A stretch of 7,165 nucleotides of DNA from an uncultured Steroidobacteraceae bacterium (GCA_955652625.1 CATPBM010000349.1:1-7165); one strand, 5' to 3'; shown: positions 1-6,299, counted from the first letter of the stretch. Numbers and translations are program-made. Notes: generated by a model not told the origin, from the letters alone.

Positions 1-190
1 CGCCGGCCGCCGGCATCAGCGTGAAGCTGCGCCAGCCTCGCGGCCGACCCTCGGGCGCAGCGGCCAGCGCCGCGTGACGCGCCTGGTTCAGACGCGAGCG
101 CGTGCGCGCGTCGGTACGCGACACGCTTGCCTCGAGCACCGCGCTTGCGTTGCGCTCGAAATCCGTCAGCGGCTCTTTCAGCGGGCTCAT
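1..190 (-). CDS. N-terminal part of a small sigma-factor-linked protein (possible anti-sigma factor)
   Basis: The gene begins at an ATG (188-190) that overlaps the stop of the upstream sigma factor gene as ATGA, so the two are almost certainly translationally coupled. Sixty-three codons are visible before the window ends. The product opens with a charged, helix-prone stretch in which the motif TRSRLNQARHAAL stands out near residues 32-44. It then turns hydrophobic (GWRSFTLMPAAG), which may be the start of a membrane helix lying outside the window. Short proteins with this kind of RSRL-x-ARHAAL motif are commonly encoded directly after ECF-like sigma factors in proteobacteria (DUF3619-like or putative anti-sigma proteins). 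The function as a membrane anti-sigma factor is inferred from position and this motif only; no zinc-binding anti-sigma motif is seen in the visible part. Confidence 0.65.
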   Translation of the reverse strand, partial: MSPLKEPLTDFERNASAVLEASVSRTDARTRSRLNQARHAALAAAPEGRPRGWRSFTLMPAAG

Positions 191-813
191 ACGTAGAAAT
201 CCCCAAGTTGCGCGCGCAGTGCCTGCACGGCGCGAAAATAATGTGTCTTGACGCTGCCTTGCGAGCAACCCATGGCCGTAGCCGTGTCGGCCACGTCCAG
301 GCCCTCGAGCGTGCGCAGCAGAAACGCCTGTTGCTGGCGCCGCGGCAGCTCGCCGAGCGCCCTCTCCAGTGCGCTGACCGCCTCGTCCAGCTCGAGGCGC
401 CTCACGGGCTGCGGCTCCGGACTGGGCGCCTGGGCGATCGGATCTATCTCGTCATCCTCGTCCTCGCCCCGAAAAGGCAGCCACGCGATCACGCGCCCGC
501 GTACCGTGCGGCGGCGCTGCATGTCGCGGATGCGGTTCTCGAGGATGCGGTAGAAGAGCGGCTTCCACTCTTGCGGCGGCCGCTTGGCGTACGCCCTGGC
601 GAGCTGCAGCATCGCATCCTGCACGGCATCGAGCGCATCGTCCTCGTGCCGCAGCGCCGCCTGGGCGATCTTGAATGCTTTGAGCTCGACGCCGGCCAGG
701 AACTGGTTCAGCGCACGGGATCGGGTCTGGTCTTCAGGATCCGTCAGGTCCACGTCGCCGTGTAGTGCGGCCGGCATGCTATAAGGCGACGCGAGCGTAG
801 CAAACTCGGACAT
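187..813 (-). CDS. RNA polymerase sigma factor, ECF-like (sigma-70 family)
   Basis: This is a 208-residue sigma factor when read from the ATG at 811-813. Region 2 spans about residues 34-105 and contains the DALDAVQDAMLQL helix and the EWKPLFYRILENRIRD segment typical of a proteobacterial ECF-like subgroup. An acidic linker (GEDEDDEID) follows. Region 4 spans about residues 141-205, with ELPRRQQQAFLLR and the helix-turn-helix MGCSQGSVKTHYFRA that would read the -35 element. It directs core RNA polymerase to a specific promoter set, which is unknown here. The start is uncertain. A GTG at 835-837 adds eight residues, an ATG at 775-777 removes twelve, and none has a good ribosome binding site at normal spacing. 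The gene is divergent from priA and overlaps the downstream small gene by four bases, suggesting co-production with its regulator. Confidence 0.9.
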   Translation of the reverse strand: MSEFATLASPYSMPAALHGDVDLTDPEDQTRSRALNQFLAGVELKAFKIAQAALRHEDDALDAVQDAMLQLARAYAKRPPQEWKPLFYRILENRIRDMQRRRTVRGRVIAWLPFRGEDEDDEIDPIAQAPSPEPQPVRRLELDEAVSALERALGELPRRQQQAFLLRTLEGLDVADTATAMGCSQGSVKTHYFRAVQALRAQLGDFYV

Positions 814-895
814 GGCCTGTATAACGCGCGCGCGCACCCCCTGGTTGACGGGCTGCGTCTGCGCAAGTCACTGATTCAACGTAGACATAAGATCC
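814..895. promoter_or_regulatory. Divergent intergenic region between the sigma factor gene and priA
   Basis: About 80 bases must hold the start signals for both divergent genes. On the plus strand TTGACG (845-850) resembles a -35 box, but nothing like TATAAT follows at 16-18 bases. TAAGAT (888-893) resembles a -10 box but lies too close to the priA GTG at 896. On the minus strand TATACA (reading 823 to 818) matches four of six -10 positions but has no recognisable -35. A pure CG alternation occupies about 825-835. I cannot assign a promoter with confidence; an ECF-type autoregulatory promoter is possible but not demonstrable. Confidence 0.3.
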
Positions 896-3097
896 GTGCC
901 CCACGTCTTTCGGGTGGCGCTCGATACCCCTCTGCGGCGCCTGTTCGATTACCTTCCGCCGACCTCCGCCGGGGCTGCCGGCGCGCCTGCCCCGGGAGCC
1001 CGGGTGCGCGTACCTTTCGGGCGCCAGCGCCTGGTGGGCATGGTGGTGGCCGCGGCAGAGCGCTCGGACGTCCCGCCCGAGCGGCTGAAGCCGATTCTCG
1101 AGGTTCTTGACCGACAGCCCGTGCTCGACGCGGCCGCACTGGAGCTGATCGTGTGGGCGGCGGCGTACTACCACCACCCCCTCGGCGAGGTGTTCGCCGG
1201 GGCCGTGCCGAAAGCGCTGCGGCTGGGTGCCAGCGCCACCGCCAGCGAGGAGCGCTGGCTGGCAACCGACGCCGGGGCCGCGGCCTTCCAGGCCGGGGAA
1301 CCGAGCCGCGCGCCAAGACAGCGAGCGCTGCTCGGGTTCCTCGTCCAAAGCGGCGGCGCCAGCACGGCTGAGCTCAACGAGCGTTCAGGCACGTGGCGCG
1401 AGGCAGCCAGGGCACTGCTCGCGCGCGAGTGGATCGCCAGCAGTGAGCTCGCGCTGGTGAGCCACGCGGGGCCGACGATCGTGCGGGTGCCGGGCCCCGC
1501 GCTGCTCAGCGAACAAAGCATGGCCGTGGACAGCGTCGCGGCATCGCTCGCGCAGTTCGGCGCATTCGTGTTGCACGGGATCACCGGCAGCGGCAAGACC
1601 GAGGTGTACCTGCGCCTGATCGAGCGCGTGCTCGCTGCGGGGCGGCGAGCGCTGGTGCTGGTGCCGGAGATCGGGCTCACCCCGCAGCTGCTCACGCGCT
1701 TCCGGGCGCGATTCGACGCCCCGATGGCCGTGCTGCATTCGGCGCTCACCGATCAGGAGCGTCTGGGCGCGTGGCGCGACGCTTTCAGCGGTCATGCGCG
1801 CATCGTGCTTGGCACGCGCTCGGCGGTGTTCGCGCCGCTGCCGGATCTCGGCCTGATCGTCGTGGACGAGGAGCACGACGCGTCCCTCAAGCAGCACGAG
1901 GGGGGCTTCCGCTATTCCGCGCGCGACCTGGCGCTGGTACGTGCCCGCCACGCCCAGGTGCCGGTGGTCCTGGGCTCGGCGACGCCCTCGCTCGAGACGC
2001 TGCACAATGTCGCCACGGGGCGCTACACCTTGCTGCGGCTCCAGCGCCGCCCCGCGCAGGCACAGCCGCCGGTTCTGAAGCTCGTGGATCTGCGCGCCAC
2101 TGCGGTGCAGTCGGGTATCTCGACGCCTGCGGTGCTCGCGATCGAGCGGCATCTGGCGGAAGCCGGTCAGGTGCTGGTCTTTCTCAACCGCCGCGGTTAC
2201 GCGCCGACACTGCTGTGCACGGCGTGCGGCTGGATCGCGCCGTGCCGCGAGTGCGACGCGCGCCTCACCGTGCATCTGGCTGCCTCCCGGTTGCGCTGCC
2301 ACCACTGCGGCGCGGACTCACCACTTCCGCCGCGCTGCCCGCAGTGCGGCTTCACCGTGAAATCCGTCGGCCAGGGAACCGAGCGCATCGAGCAGACCCT
2401 CGGCAGTCTGTTCCCGCAGGCGAGCATCGCGCGCCTGGATCGCGACACGGTGCGCCGGCGCGGCGACATGGAGGATGTCATGCGCCGCATGGCCTCGGGC
2501 GAGGCGCACATCCTCGTCGGCACGCAGATGGTCACCAAGGGGCACGATTTTCCGAACGTCACGCTGGTGGTGGTGCTCAACGCCGACCAGGGCCTGTTCA
2601 GCACCGACTTCCGCGCCCCGGAGCGCCTCGCACAGACCATCGTGCAGGTCGCCGGTCGCGCCGGCCGCGGCTCGAAGGCCGGAGAGGTGCTGATCCAGAC
2701 AGAATTCCCGGAGCACCCGCTGCTCACCAACCTGCTCGCTGCAGGCTACGATGGTTTTGCGCGCGCAGCGCTCGCCGAGCGCGCCCAGGCCCGCTGGCCG
2801 CCATTTTCACGCCTCGCGGCGCTGCGTGACTCGGCGCGCAGCGCGGACGCCGCCCTCGTCTTTCTCGCCGAGGCGCGCAAACTCGCCAGGCCGCCGCGTG
2901 GTGTGCGCCTGCTGGGCCCGGTGCCCGCGGCCATGGCGAAGCGCGCCGGGCGCTACCACGCACAGCTGCTCGTGGAGAGTGCCGACCGCGGGCACCTGCA
3001 CGGCTTCCTCGATGAGTGGCTGCCGCACGTGGAGGAGCTCAAGAGCGCGCGCGCGGTGCGCTGGTCGCTGGACGTGGATCCGATCGAGCTGTTTTAG
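896..3097 (+). CDS. priA: Primosomal protein N' / replication restart DNA helicase PriA
   Basis: PriA is the 3'-to-5' helicase that recognises stalled or repaired forks and starts primosome assembly so that DnaB can be reloaded. The 733-residue product is nearly the length of the E. coli protein (732). The N-terminus (PHVFRVALDTPLRRLFDYL) matches the 3'-DNA-end-binding domain. Walker A is GITGSGKT at residues 228-235, with Lys234 the ATP-binding lysine, and the DEEH box is at 324-327. Four CxxC pairs (Cys441/444, 450/453, 468/471, 481/484) form the two zinc sites expected of PriA. Helicase motifs GTQMVTKGHDF (542-552) and QVAGRAGR (584-591) follow, then the C-terminal domain. Nothing essential is missing, so it should be an active helicase. 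Translation starts at GTG 896, chosen because it gives the normal family N-terminus; the ribosome binding site is weak. The downstream neighbour is argS, 78 bases away. Confidence 0.98.
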   Translation: MPHVFRVALDTPLRRLFDYLPPTSAGAAGAPAPGARVRVPFGRQRLVGMVVAAAERSDVPPERLKPILEVLDRQPVLDAAALELIVWAAAYYHHPLGEVFAGAVPKALRLGASATASEERWLATDAGAAAFQAGEPSRAPRQRALLGFLVQSGGASTAELNERSGTWREAARALLAREWIASSELALVSHAGPTIVRVPGPALLSEQSMAVDSVAASLAQFGAFVLHGITGSGKTEVYLRLIERVLAAGRRALVLVPEIGLTPQLLTRFRARFDAPMAVLHSALTDQERLGAWRDAFSGHARIVLGTRSAVFAPLPDLGLIVVDEEHDASLKQHEGGFRYSARDLALVRARHAQVPVVLGSATPSLETLHNVATGRYTLLRLQRRPAQAQPPVLKLVDLRATAVQSGISTPAVLAIERHLAEAGQVLVFLNRRGYAPTLLCTACGWIAPCRECDARLTVHLAASRLRCHHCGADSPLPPRCPQCGFTVKSVGQGTERIEQTLGSLFPQASIARLDRDTVRRRGDMEDVMRRMASGEAHILVGTQMVTKGHDFPNVTLVVVLNADQGLFSTDFRAPERLAQTIVQVAGRAGRGSKAGEVLIQTEFPEHPLLTNLLAAGYDGFARAALAERAQARWPPFSRLAALRDSARSADAALVFLAEARKLARPPRGVRLLGPVPAAMAKRAGRYHAQLLVESADRGHLHGFLDEWLPHVEELKSARAVRWSLDVDPIELF

Positions 3098-3175
3098 CAG
3101 GCTATCCGGCGAAGCTGGCGGCGGCGATGTCTTCGCCAAGGGTGCGCGCCTGGCGCTTCGGTTAGACTTGCGCGC

Positions 3176-4933
3176 TTGAAACAAGAGCTCGAGCAGTTGC
3201 TGCTGGCCGCACTGGCCAGGCTCACCGGTAATGTTCTCCCGGATCCGCCGGCAGCATCGGCGGTGGCGGTCGAGCGCACGCGTGATGCGCAGCACGGTGA
3301 CTTCGCGACCAATCTCGCACTGCGGCTGGCCAAGGCCGCGCGCCGCAACCCGCGCGAGCTCGCGACCGCCATTGTCGAGGCGCTGCCCGCCAGTTCTCTG
3401 GTCGCGCGCACGGAAATTGCGGGCGCCGGCTACATCAACTACCACCTTGCCCCGGCGCCCTACGCGCGTGAGCTCGCGGCCATCCACTCGCAAGGCGCAG
3501 CCTACGGAGAGAGCCGTCTTGGCAAGGGCGAGCGAGTGCTGGTGGAATTCGTGTCGGCAAACCCCACCGGACCGCTGCACGTGGGGCACGGGCGCCAGGC
3601 CGCCTACGGGGCCACGCTCGCGAACATCCTCAGCGCGGTGGGCTTCGACGTTGCGCGCGAGTATTACATCAACGACGCCGGGCGGCAGATGGACATCCTC
3701 ACGCTAAGCACCTGGGTGCGCTACCTGGAGGGCTGCGGCGAACGGCTGGTGTTTCCGGAGAACGGCTATCGCGGCGACTACGTGCGGGCCCTTGCGCAGA
3801 AGCTCGCCGCCGCCGTGGGTGAGGAGCTGCGCCGCCCCGCGGCGGCGGTGCTCGCCAATCTGCCGGCGGACGCGCCGGCGGGCGACAAGGATGCCTACAT
3901 CGATGCACTCATCGAGCGCGCGCGTGAGCTCATCGGCGCGCAGGGTTTCCGCCGGGTGCTGGAGCTGGCGCTCGCCGAAATGCTGGCGGACATCCGCGGG
4001 GACCTCGCCGAGTTCGGGGTCGTGTTCGACCACTGGACCTCCGAGCGGGCGTTCGCCGAGAGTGGCGCGATCGATCACGCGCTTGCGGTACTCGAAGCAT
4101 CGGGACGTCTGCATCGCCAGGACGGGGCCGTCTGGTTCCGCGCCACCGAGTTCGGCGACGAGAAGGACCGCGTGGTGGTGCGCGAGAACGGCCAGAAGAC
4201 CTATTTCGCGTCCGACATCGCCTATCACCTCGCCAAACGCGAGCGCGGCTTCGCGCGCCTCATCGACGTGCTCGGCGCCGATCACCACGGCTACGTCGCA
4301 CGCGTACGCGCCGGACTCATCGCCATGGGCCAGCCCGGCGACTGCCTGGAGGCAACGCTCATCCAGTTCGTGAGCCTGTTCCGCGGCGCCGAGAAGATCC
4401 CGATGGGCAAGCGCGAGGGGCAGTTCGTCACCCTGCGCCAGCTGCGCGCGGAGGTCGGCAACGACGCGTGCCGCTTCTTCTATCTCATGCGCAGTCACGA
4501 GCAGCCCCTCGACTTCGATCTCGAGCTTGCCAAGGCGCGCAGCAACGAGAACCCGGTGTACTACATCCAATATGCGCACGCGCGCGTCGCCAGCGTGATG
4601 AAGCAGCTCGCGGCACGCGGCCTATTCTTCGAGCGCGTGCAGGGGCTCGCCGCCCACGCCCTGCTCAGCGGTCCGCAGGAGCAGGCGGTGCTCAGGTCGC
4701 TAACCCGTTACCCGGAAATCGTCGAGCAGGCGGCGCTGAACCGCGCCCCGCATGCGCTCGCGCACTACCTGCGCGAGCTGGCGAACGTCTTCCACACGTA
4801 CTACAACGCGCAAGGTTTCATCGTCGATGACACGCCCCTGCGCAACGCGCGTCTGGCCCTGGTGCTCGGCGTGCAGCAGGTGCTGCGCAACGGACTCGCG
4901 CTCCTCGGGGTCTCGGCGCCGGAGAGCATGTGA
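3176..4933 (+). CDS. argS: Arginyl-tRNA synthetase
   Basis: ArgS is the cytoplasmic class I synthetase that charges tRNA-Arg with arginine. The 585-residue product is close to the usual length (E. coli 577). The N-terminal tRNA D-loop-recognition domain covers about residues 1-90. The catalytic domain contains FVSANPTGPLHVGHGR, whose HIGH signature is HVGH at 135-138. The KMSKS region is represented by MGKREG at 410-415, a degenerate form that is normal for many ArgS enzymes. The C-terminal DALR anticodon-binding domain begins near YYIQYAHARVASV and runs to the end (LALLGVSAPESM). The start is TTG at 3176. It is the only ATG, GTG or TTG in frame between the upstream in-frame stop and the conserved N-terminus, and no clear ribosome binding site precedes it. 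The stop overlaps the GTG of the next gene (GTGA), indicating coupling. Confidence 0.98.
   Translation: MKQELEQLLLAALARLTGNVLPDPPAASAVAVERTRDAQHGDFATNLALRLAKAARRNPRELATAIVEALPASSLVARTEIAGAGYINYHLAPAPYARELAAIHSQGAAYGESRLGKGERVLVEFVSANPTGPLHVGHGRQAAYGATLANILSAVGFDVAREYYINDAGRQMDILTLSTWVRYLEGCGERLVFPENGYRGDYVRALAQKLAAAVGEELRRPAAAVLANLPADAPAGDKDAYIDALIERARELIGAQGFRRVLELALAEMLADIRGDLAEFGVVFDHWTSERAFAESGAIDHALAVLEASGRLHRQDGAVWFRATEFGDEKDRVVVRENGQKTYFASDIAYHLAKRERGFARLIDVLGADHHGYVARVRAGLIAMGQPGDCLEATLIQFVSLFRGAEKIPMGKREGQFVTLRQLRAEVGNDACRFFYLMRSHEQPLDFDLELAKARSNENPVYYIQYAHARVASVMKQLAARGLFFERVQGLAAHALLSGPQEQAVLRSLTRYPEIVEQAALNRAPHALAHYLRELANVFHTYYNAQGFIVDDTPLRNARLALVLGVQQVLRNGLALLGVSAPESM
4921..4926 (+). 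promoter_or_regulatory. Ribosome binding site of the SPOR-domain gene
   Basis: GGAGAG lies inside the last codons of argS, three bases before the GTG at 4930. The spacing is short, but the match to the anti-Shine-Dalgarno sequence and the GTGA overlap both support the GTG start. Confidence 0.5.
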
Positions 4934-5514
4934 GGCAGGCGAAGCTCTCGGCACGCGATTACAAGTCGGCGCAGCGCCGCCCGCTCGACCTGCGGCGCTT
5001 TCGCGAGTTCGGCTACGGCATGGTGACCGGGGTGGTCGTGGCGAGCCTTGCGTTCGTCTACCTCGGCGGCAAGGGTCACCGCGCGGAGATCGCGGATGCG
5101 CCGCGCCCGGACCCGCATCGCGTGGGGCGGGCCGACGCCGAGGCCGGCGGCGCAGGCGCGGGCAAGTCCGCCGAGAAATACGACTTCTACCAGATGCTGC
5201 CGAACTTCGAGGTGGTGGTGCCCGAGAAGGACAAGGACGTGAAGCGGGATCTGCCCGCGGCAGCCCGGGTCGAGCGTCCCGGCGTCTACGTGCTGCAGGC
5301 CGGCTCGTATCGCAACGAGTCCGACGCCGAGCGTGTGCGCGCGCAGCTCGCCCGCGAGGGAATTACTGCCAGGGTACAACGTGTCGCGGTCGACACGGAT
5401 GTCTGGCACCGCGTGCGCATCGGCCCGATCAGCAGTCTCGAGGTACTCAACAAGATGCGCAAACAGCTGCGGGCCGCCGAGGTGGATGCGCTGGTGATTC
5501 GCGTGGGGGACTGA
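4930..5514 (+). CDS. Membrane-anchored SPOR-domain protein (FtsN-like)
   Basis: The 194-residue protein has the architecture of an FtsN-type division or envelope protein. A short basic cytoplasmic N-terminus (about residues 1-25) leads into one membrane helix near residues 28-46 (YGMVTGVVVASLAFVYLG). A charged periplasmic linker follows to about residue 115, and a C-terminal SPOR domain runs from about 118 to 194. The SPOR domain begins GVYVLQAGSYRNESDAERV and contains WHRVRIGP, both hallmark segments of the peptidoglycan-binding fold that recognises denuded glycan strands at the septum. The linker motif YDFYQMLPNFEVVVP is typical of SPOR proteins encoded directly after argS. The GTG start overlaps the argS stop by four bases. 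It is shorter than E. coli FtsN (319 residues), and whether it is the essential division activator or a paralogue cannot be told from sequence, so no symbol is assigned. Confidence 0.92.
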   Translation: MRQAKLSARDYKSAQRRPLDLRRFREFGYGMVTGVVVASLAFVYLGGKGHRAEIADAPRPDPHRVGRADAEAGGAGAGKSAEKYDFYQMLPNFEVVVPEKDKDVKRDLPAAARVERPGVYVLQAGSYRNESDAERVRAQLAREGITARVQRVAVDTDVWHRVRIGPISSLEVLNKMRKQLRAAEVDALVIRVGD

Positions 5515-5516
5515 GC

Positions 5517-5522
5517 GAGGTG
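5517..5522 (+). promoter_or_regulatory. Ribosome binding site before the 45-codon ORF
   Basis: GAGGTG sits five bases before the GTG at 5528 and a second GAGG (5522-5525) follows immediately. This is one of the best Shine-Dalgarno matches in the window, and it is the main reason to believe the tiny ORF behind it is translated. Confidence 0.55.
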
Positions 5523-5527
5523 AGGTT

Positions 5528-5665
5528 GTGAGACTGTTGCTGCTTGCCTTGTCAGCCGCGCTTGCGGCGCAACCGCCCCTCTCGCAGGAGGCCAGGCCGA
5601 GCGAGCAGTCGATTCGCCAGCCCCTCGAGCTGATACAGGCCCACAAGCTGCTCGATACGAGATGA
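5528..5665 (+). CDS. Small putative exported peptide, possibly a truncated gene (45 aa)
   Basis: I do not recognise this product. It starts at a GTG preceded by a good ribosome binding site, 13 bases after the SPOR-domain gene, so it is probably in the same transcript. The N-terminus MRLLLLALSAALAA looks like a short signal peptide: one positive residue, a leucine/alanine core and a plausible cleavage after LAA. The remaining 31 residues are polar (QPPLSQEARPSEQSIRQPLE and a few more). The reading frame then stops with TGA that overlaps an ATG (ATGA at 5662-5665) of a second small frame. The abrupt end shortly after a signal sequence suggests either a small secreted peptide or the front half of a frameshifted gene. 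Confidence 0.45.
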   Translation: MRLLLLALSAALAAQPPLSQEARPSEQSIRQPLELIQAHKLLDTR

Positions 5666-5766
5666 TGCAGCAGCCGCAGGCAGCAAAGCAATCTGACAGC
5701 GCGCCCCAATTACCACAGCCGCCACAGTCCCCGCAACCACCACCCTCCCCGCCTCAGTCCCACTAG
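5662..5766 (+). CDS. Pro/Gln-rich short ORF overlapping the 45-codon ORF (34 aa)
   Basis: The frame opens with ATG ATG. The first ATG overlaps the upstream stop as ATGA, the usual layout for termination-reinitiation. The 34 residues include 11 prolines and 9 glutamines (for example PQLPQPPQSPQPPPSPPQSH at the end), with no recognisable domain. Its codons use A and T at the third position much more than the neighbours, so codon bias does not support it strongly. The same frame is open upstream as far back as 5521, so a -1 shift from the preceding ORF would join the two into one exported protein with a proline-rich tail. It could be a real coupled peptide, the tail of a broken gene, or non-coding low-complexity sequence. 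Confidence 0.25.
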   Translation: MMQQPQAAKQSDSAPQLPQPPQSPQPPPSPPQSH

Positions 5767-6131
5767 CGGCCCGCGCCTGGACGCCGGCGCCGGGCCGCCG
5801 GCTTGGGTGACTGCATGGCAACGGCCACTGAGCGGCGCGCCCAGGCCACGAGCTGTGCCGCATCTTCCAGCACATCCGCCGGCACCTCGTAGTAGTTCAT
5901 GCTGAGATGCGGGCGATCCGCATAGGGCCGGAACTGCGCCATGCCGCGCGCGCTGTATTCGGCGCGGTTGGAATCATTCACCCGCAGGTACAGGACGTCG
6001 TGCGCGATCAGGCCGAAGAAAAACTCCCCGCTGTACAACCCAGCGCCGCCGAACATGCGCCGCGAGCTGACCTCGGCAAGCCCCGCGAGCTGCTCCAGGA
6101 CATAGGCGAGGAAGTCTGCGCTGACGGTCAC
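5763..6131 (-). CDS. TfoX N-terminal-domain family protein
   Basis: The 122-residue product is a stand-alone TfoX_N domain. Diagnostic segments are VSSRRMFGGAGLYSG (residues 21-35), FFFGLIAHDVLYLRV (37-51), then MAQFRPY and MNYYEVPADVLED (78-90). A basic tail (PKPAARRRRPGAGR) closes the protein. TfoX/Sxy proteins are linked to natural competence and act with CRP at competence promoters. Single-domain members like this one lack the C-terminal domain of E. coli Sxy (209 residues) and are poorly characterised, so a competence role is only an inference. The start is GTG at 6129-6131, chosen because it gives the normal family N-terminus. It overlaps the stop of the upstream 52-codon ORF as GTGA. 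The 3' end is convergent with the plus-strand small ORFs, and the two stops share one CTAG. Confidence 0.9.
   Translation of the reverse strand: MTVSADFLAYVLEQLAGLAEVSSRRMFGGAGLYSGEFFFGLIAHDVLYLRVNDSNRAEYSARGMAQFRPYADRPHLSMNYYEVPADVLEDAAQLVAWARRSVAVAMQSPKPAARRRRPGAGR
5766..5798. terminator. GC-rich hairpin at the convergent gene ends (weak terminator candidate)
   Basis: GCGGCCCG (5766-5773) pairs perfectly with CGGGCCGC (5791-5798). Inside it CGCC (5774-5777) pairs with GGCG (5786-5789) past one bulged C, giving a 12-bp stem with an 8-base loop. It sits exactly where plus- and minus-strand units converge, but it overlaps the last codons of the TfoX-family gene. No T-run follows on either strand, so it is not a classical intrinsic terminator. 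Confidence 0.3.
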
Positions 6132-6286
6132 GAGCGCCCGCAGCCCGGGGCCCCCGGGAAATCGAGCATCTTCCTGGTCGGGTCTTGCGTACCAGTCGAG
6201 GCAGGCTCGATTTCCTGGGGTGGTCCTACAGGGACGTACTTGCGGCGGCCCAGAGAGGCCTCTCTCGCGGTCACGGCGCCGCCCAT
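6128..6286 (-). CDS. Small ORF between the NtrX-like and TfoX-family genes (52 aa)
   Basis: I do not recognise this product. It starts at ATG (6284-6286), 13 bases after the stop of the NtrX-like gene. AAAGGG, partly overlapping that stop, lies eight bases before the ATG as a possible ribosome binding site. Its TGA (6128-6130) overlaps the GTG of the TfoX-family gene as GTGA, the layout expected of a translationally coupled operon. The product opens MGGAVTAREASLGRRKYVPV, continues with GPPQEIEPASTGTQDPTRKM, and ends with a Gly/Pro-rich tail (LDFPGGPGCGRS). It has no signal peptide, membrane helix or known motif, and a basic patch (GRRK) lies near residues 13-16. About three quarters of codons end in G or C, slightly below the neighbours but compatible with coding. 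A long inverted repeat and a 14-base palindrome lie within it, so the segment could instead be a structured leader for the downstream gene. Confidence 0.5.
   Translation of the reverse strand: MGGAVTAREASLGRRKYVPVGPPQEIEPASTGTQDPTRKMLDFPGAPGCGRS
6152..6220. repeat. Inverted repeat with 16-base arms inside the 52-codon ORF
   Basis: The arms are CCCCGGGAAATCGAGC (6152-6167) and GCTCGATTTCCTGGGG (6205-6220). Fifteen of 16 positions pair. The exception (6156/6216) is G-U in a plus-strand RNA and A-C in a minus-strand RNA. The 37-base loop contains a second small stem, CTGGT (6174-6178) with ACCAG (6191-6195). In the minus-strand mRNA the hairpin would end about 20 bases before the GTG of the TfoX-family gene. 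Confidence 0.7.
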
Positions 6287-6299
6287 GTGAACGGCCCTT

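Noticed and set aside
127..765. Long plus-strand frame (212 codons) opposite the sigma factor gene
   Set aside because: It is a shadow of the minus-strand sigma factor. Its translation is Arg/Leu-rich without domains, while the minus frame has clear sigma regions 2 and 4.
825..836. CG alternation as a Z-DNA or regulatory element
   Set aside because: Short alternating CG runs are frequent in DNA of this composition, and nothing else marks this one out.
1385..2305. 306-codon minus-strand frame inside priA, and similar long frames opposite argS
   Set aside because: High-GC coding DNA gives long antisense frames. The translations have no recognisable motifs and the sense frames are unambiguous PriA and ArgS.
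5552..5875. 107-codon minus-strand frame crossing the small plus-strand ORFs
   Set aside because: It overlaps the 3' end of the TfoX-family gene in another frame and has no recognisable domain or plausible start signal.
6144..6158. 15-base palindrome CCCGGGGCCCCCGGG before the TfoX-family start, as a separate hairpin
   Set aside because: The arms meet around a single central base, so it cannot form a stable loop by itself, and it overlaps the arm of the longer inverted repeat.
6252..6265. Perfect 14-base palindrome AGAGAGGCCTCTCT, as a possible operator
   Set aside because: It lies within the 52-codon ORF and well downstream of any likely promoter. There is no second copy in the window, so no support for a protein binding site.
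5907..6290. 127-codon plus-strand frame opposite the TfoX-family gene and the 52-codon ORF
   Set aside because: Antisense to a well-supported TfoX_N gene, with no ribosome binding site or known domain.
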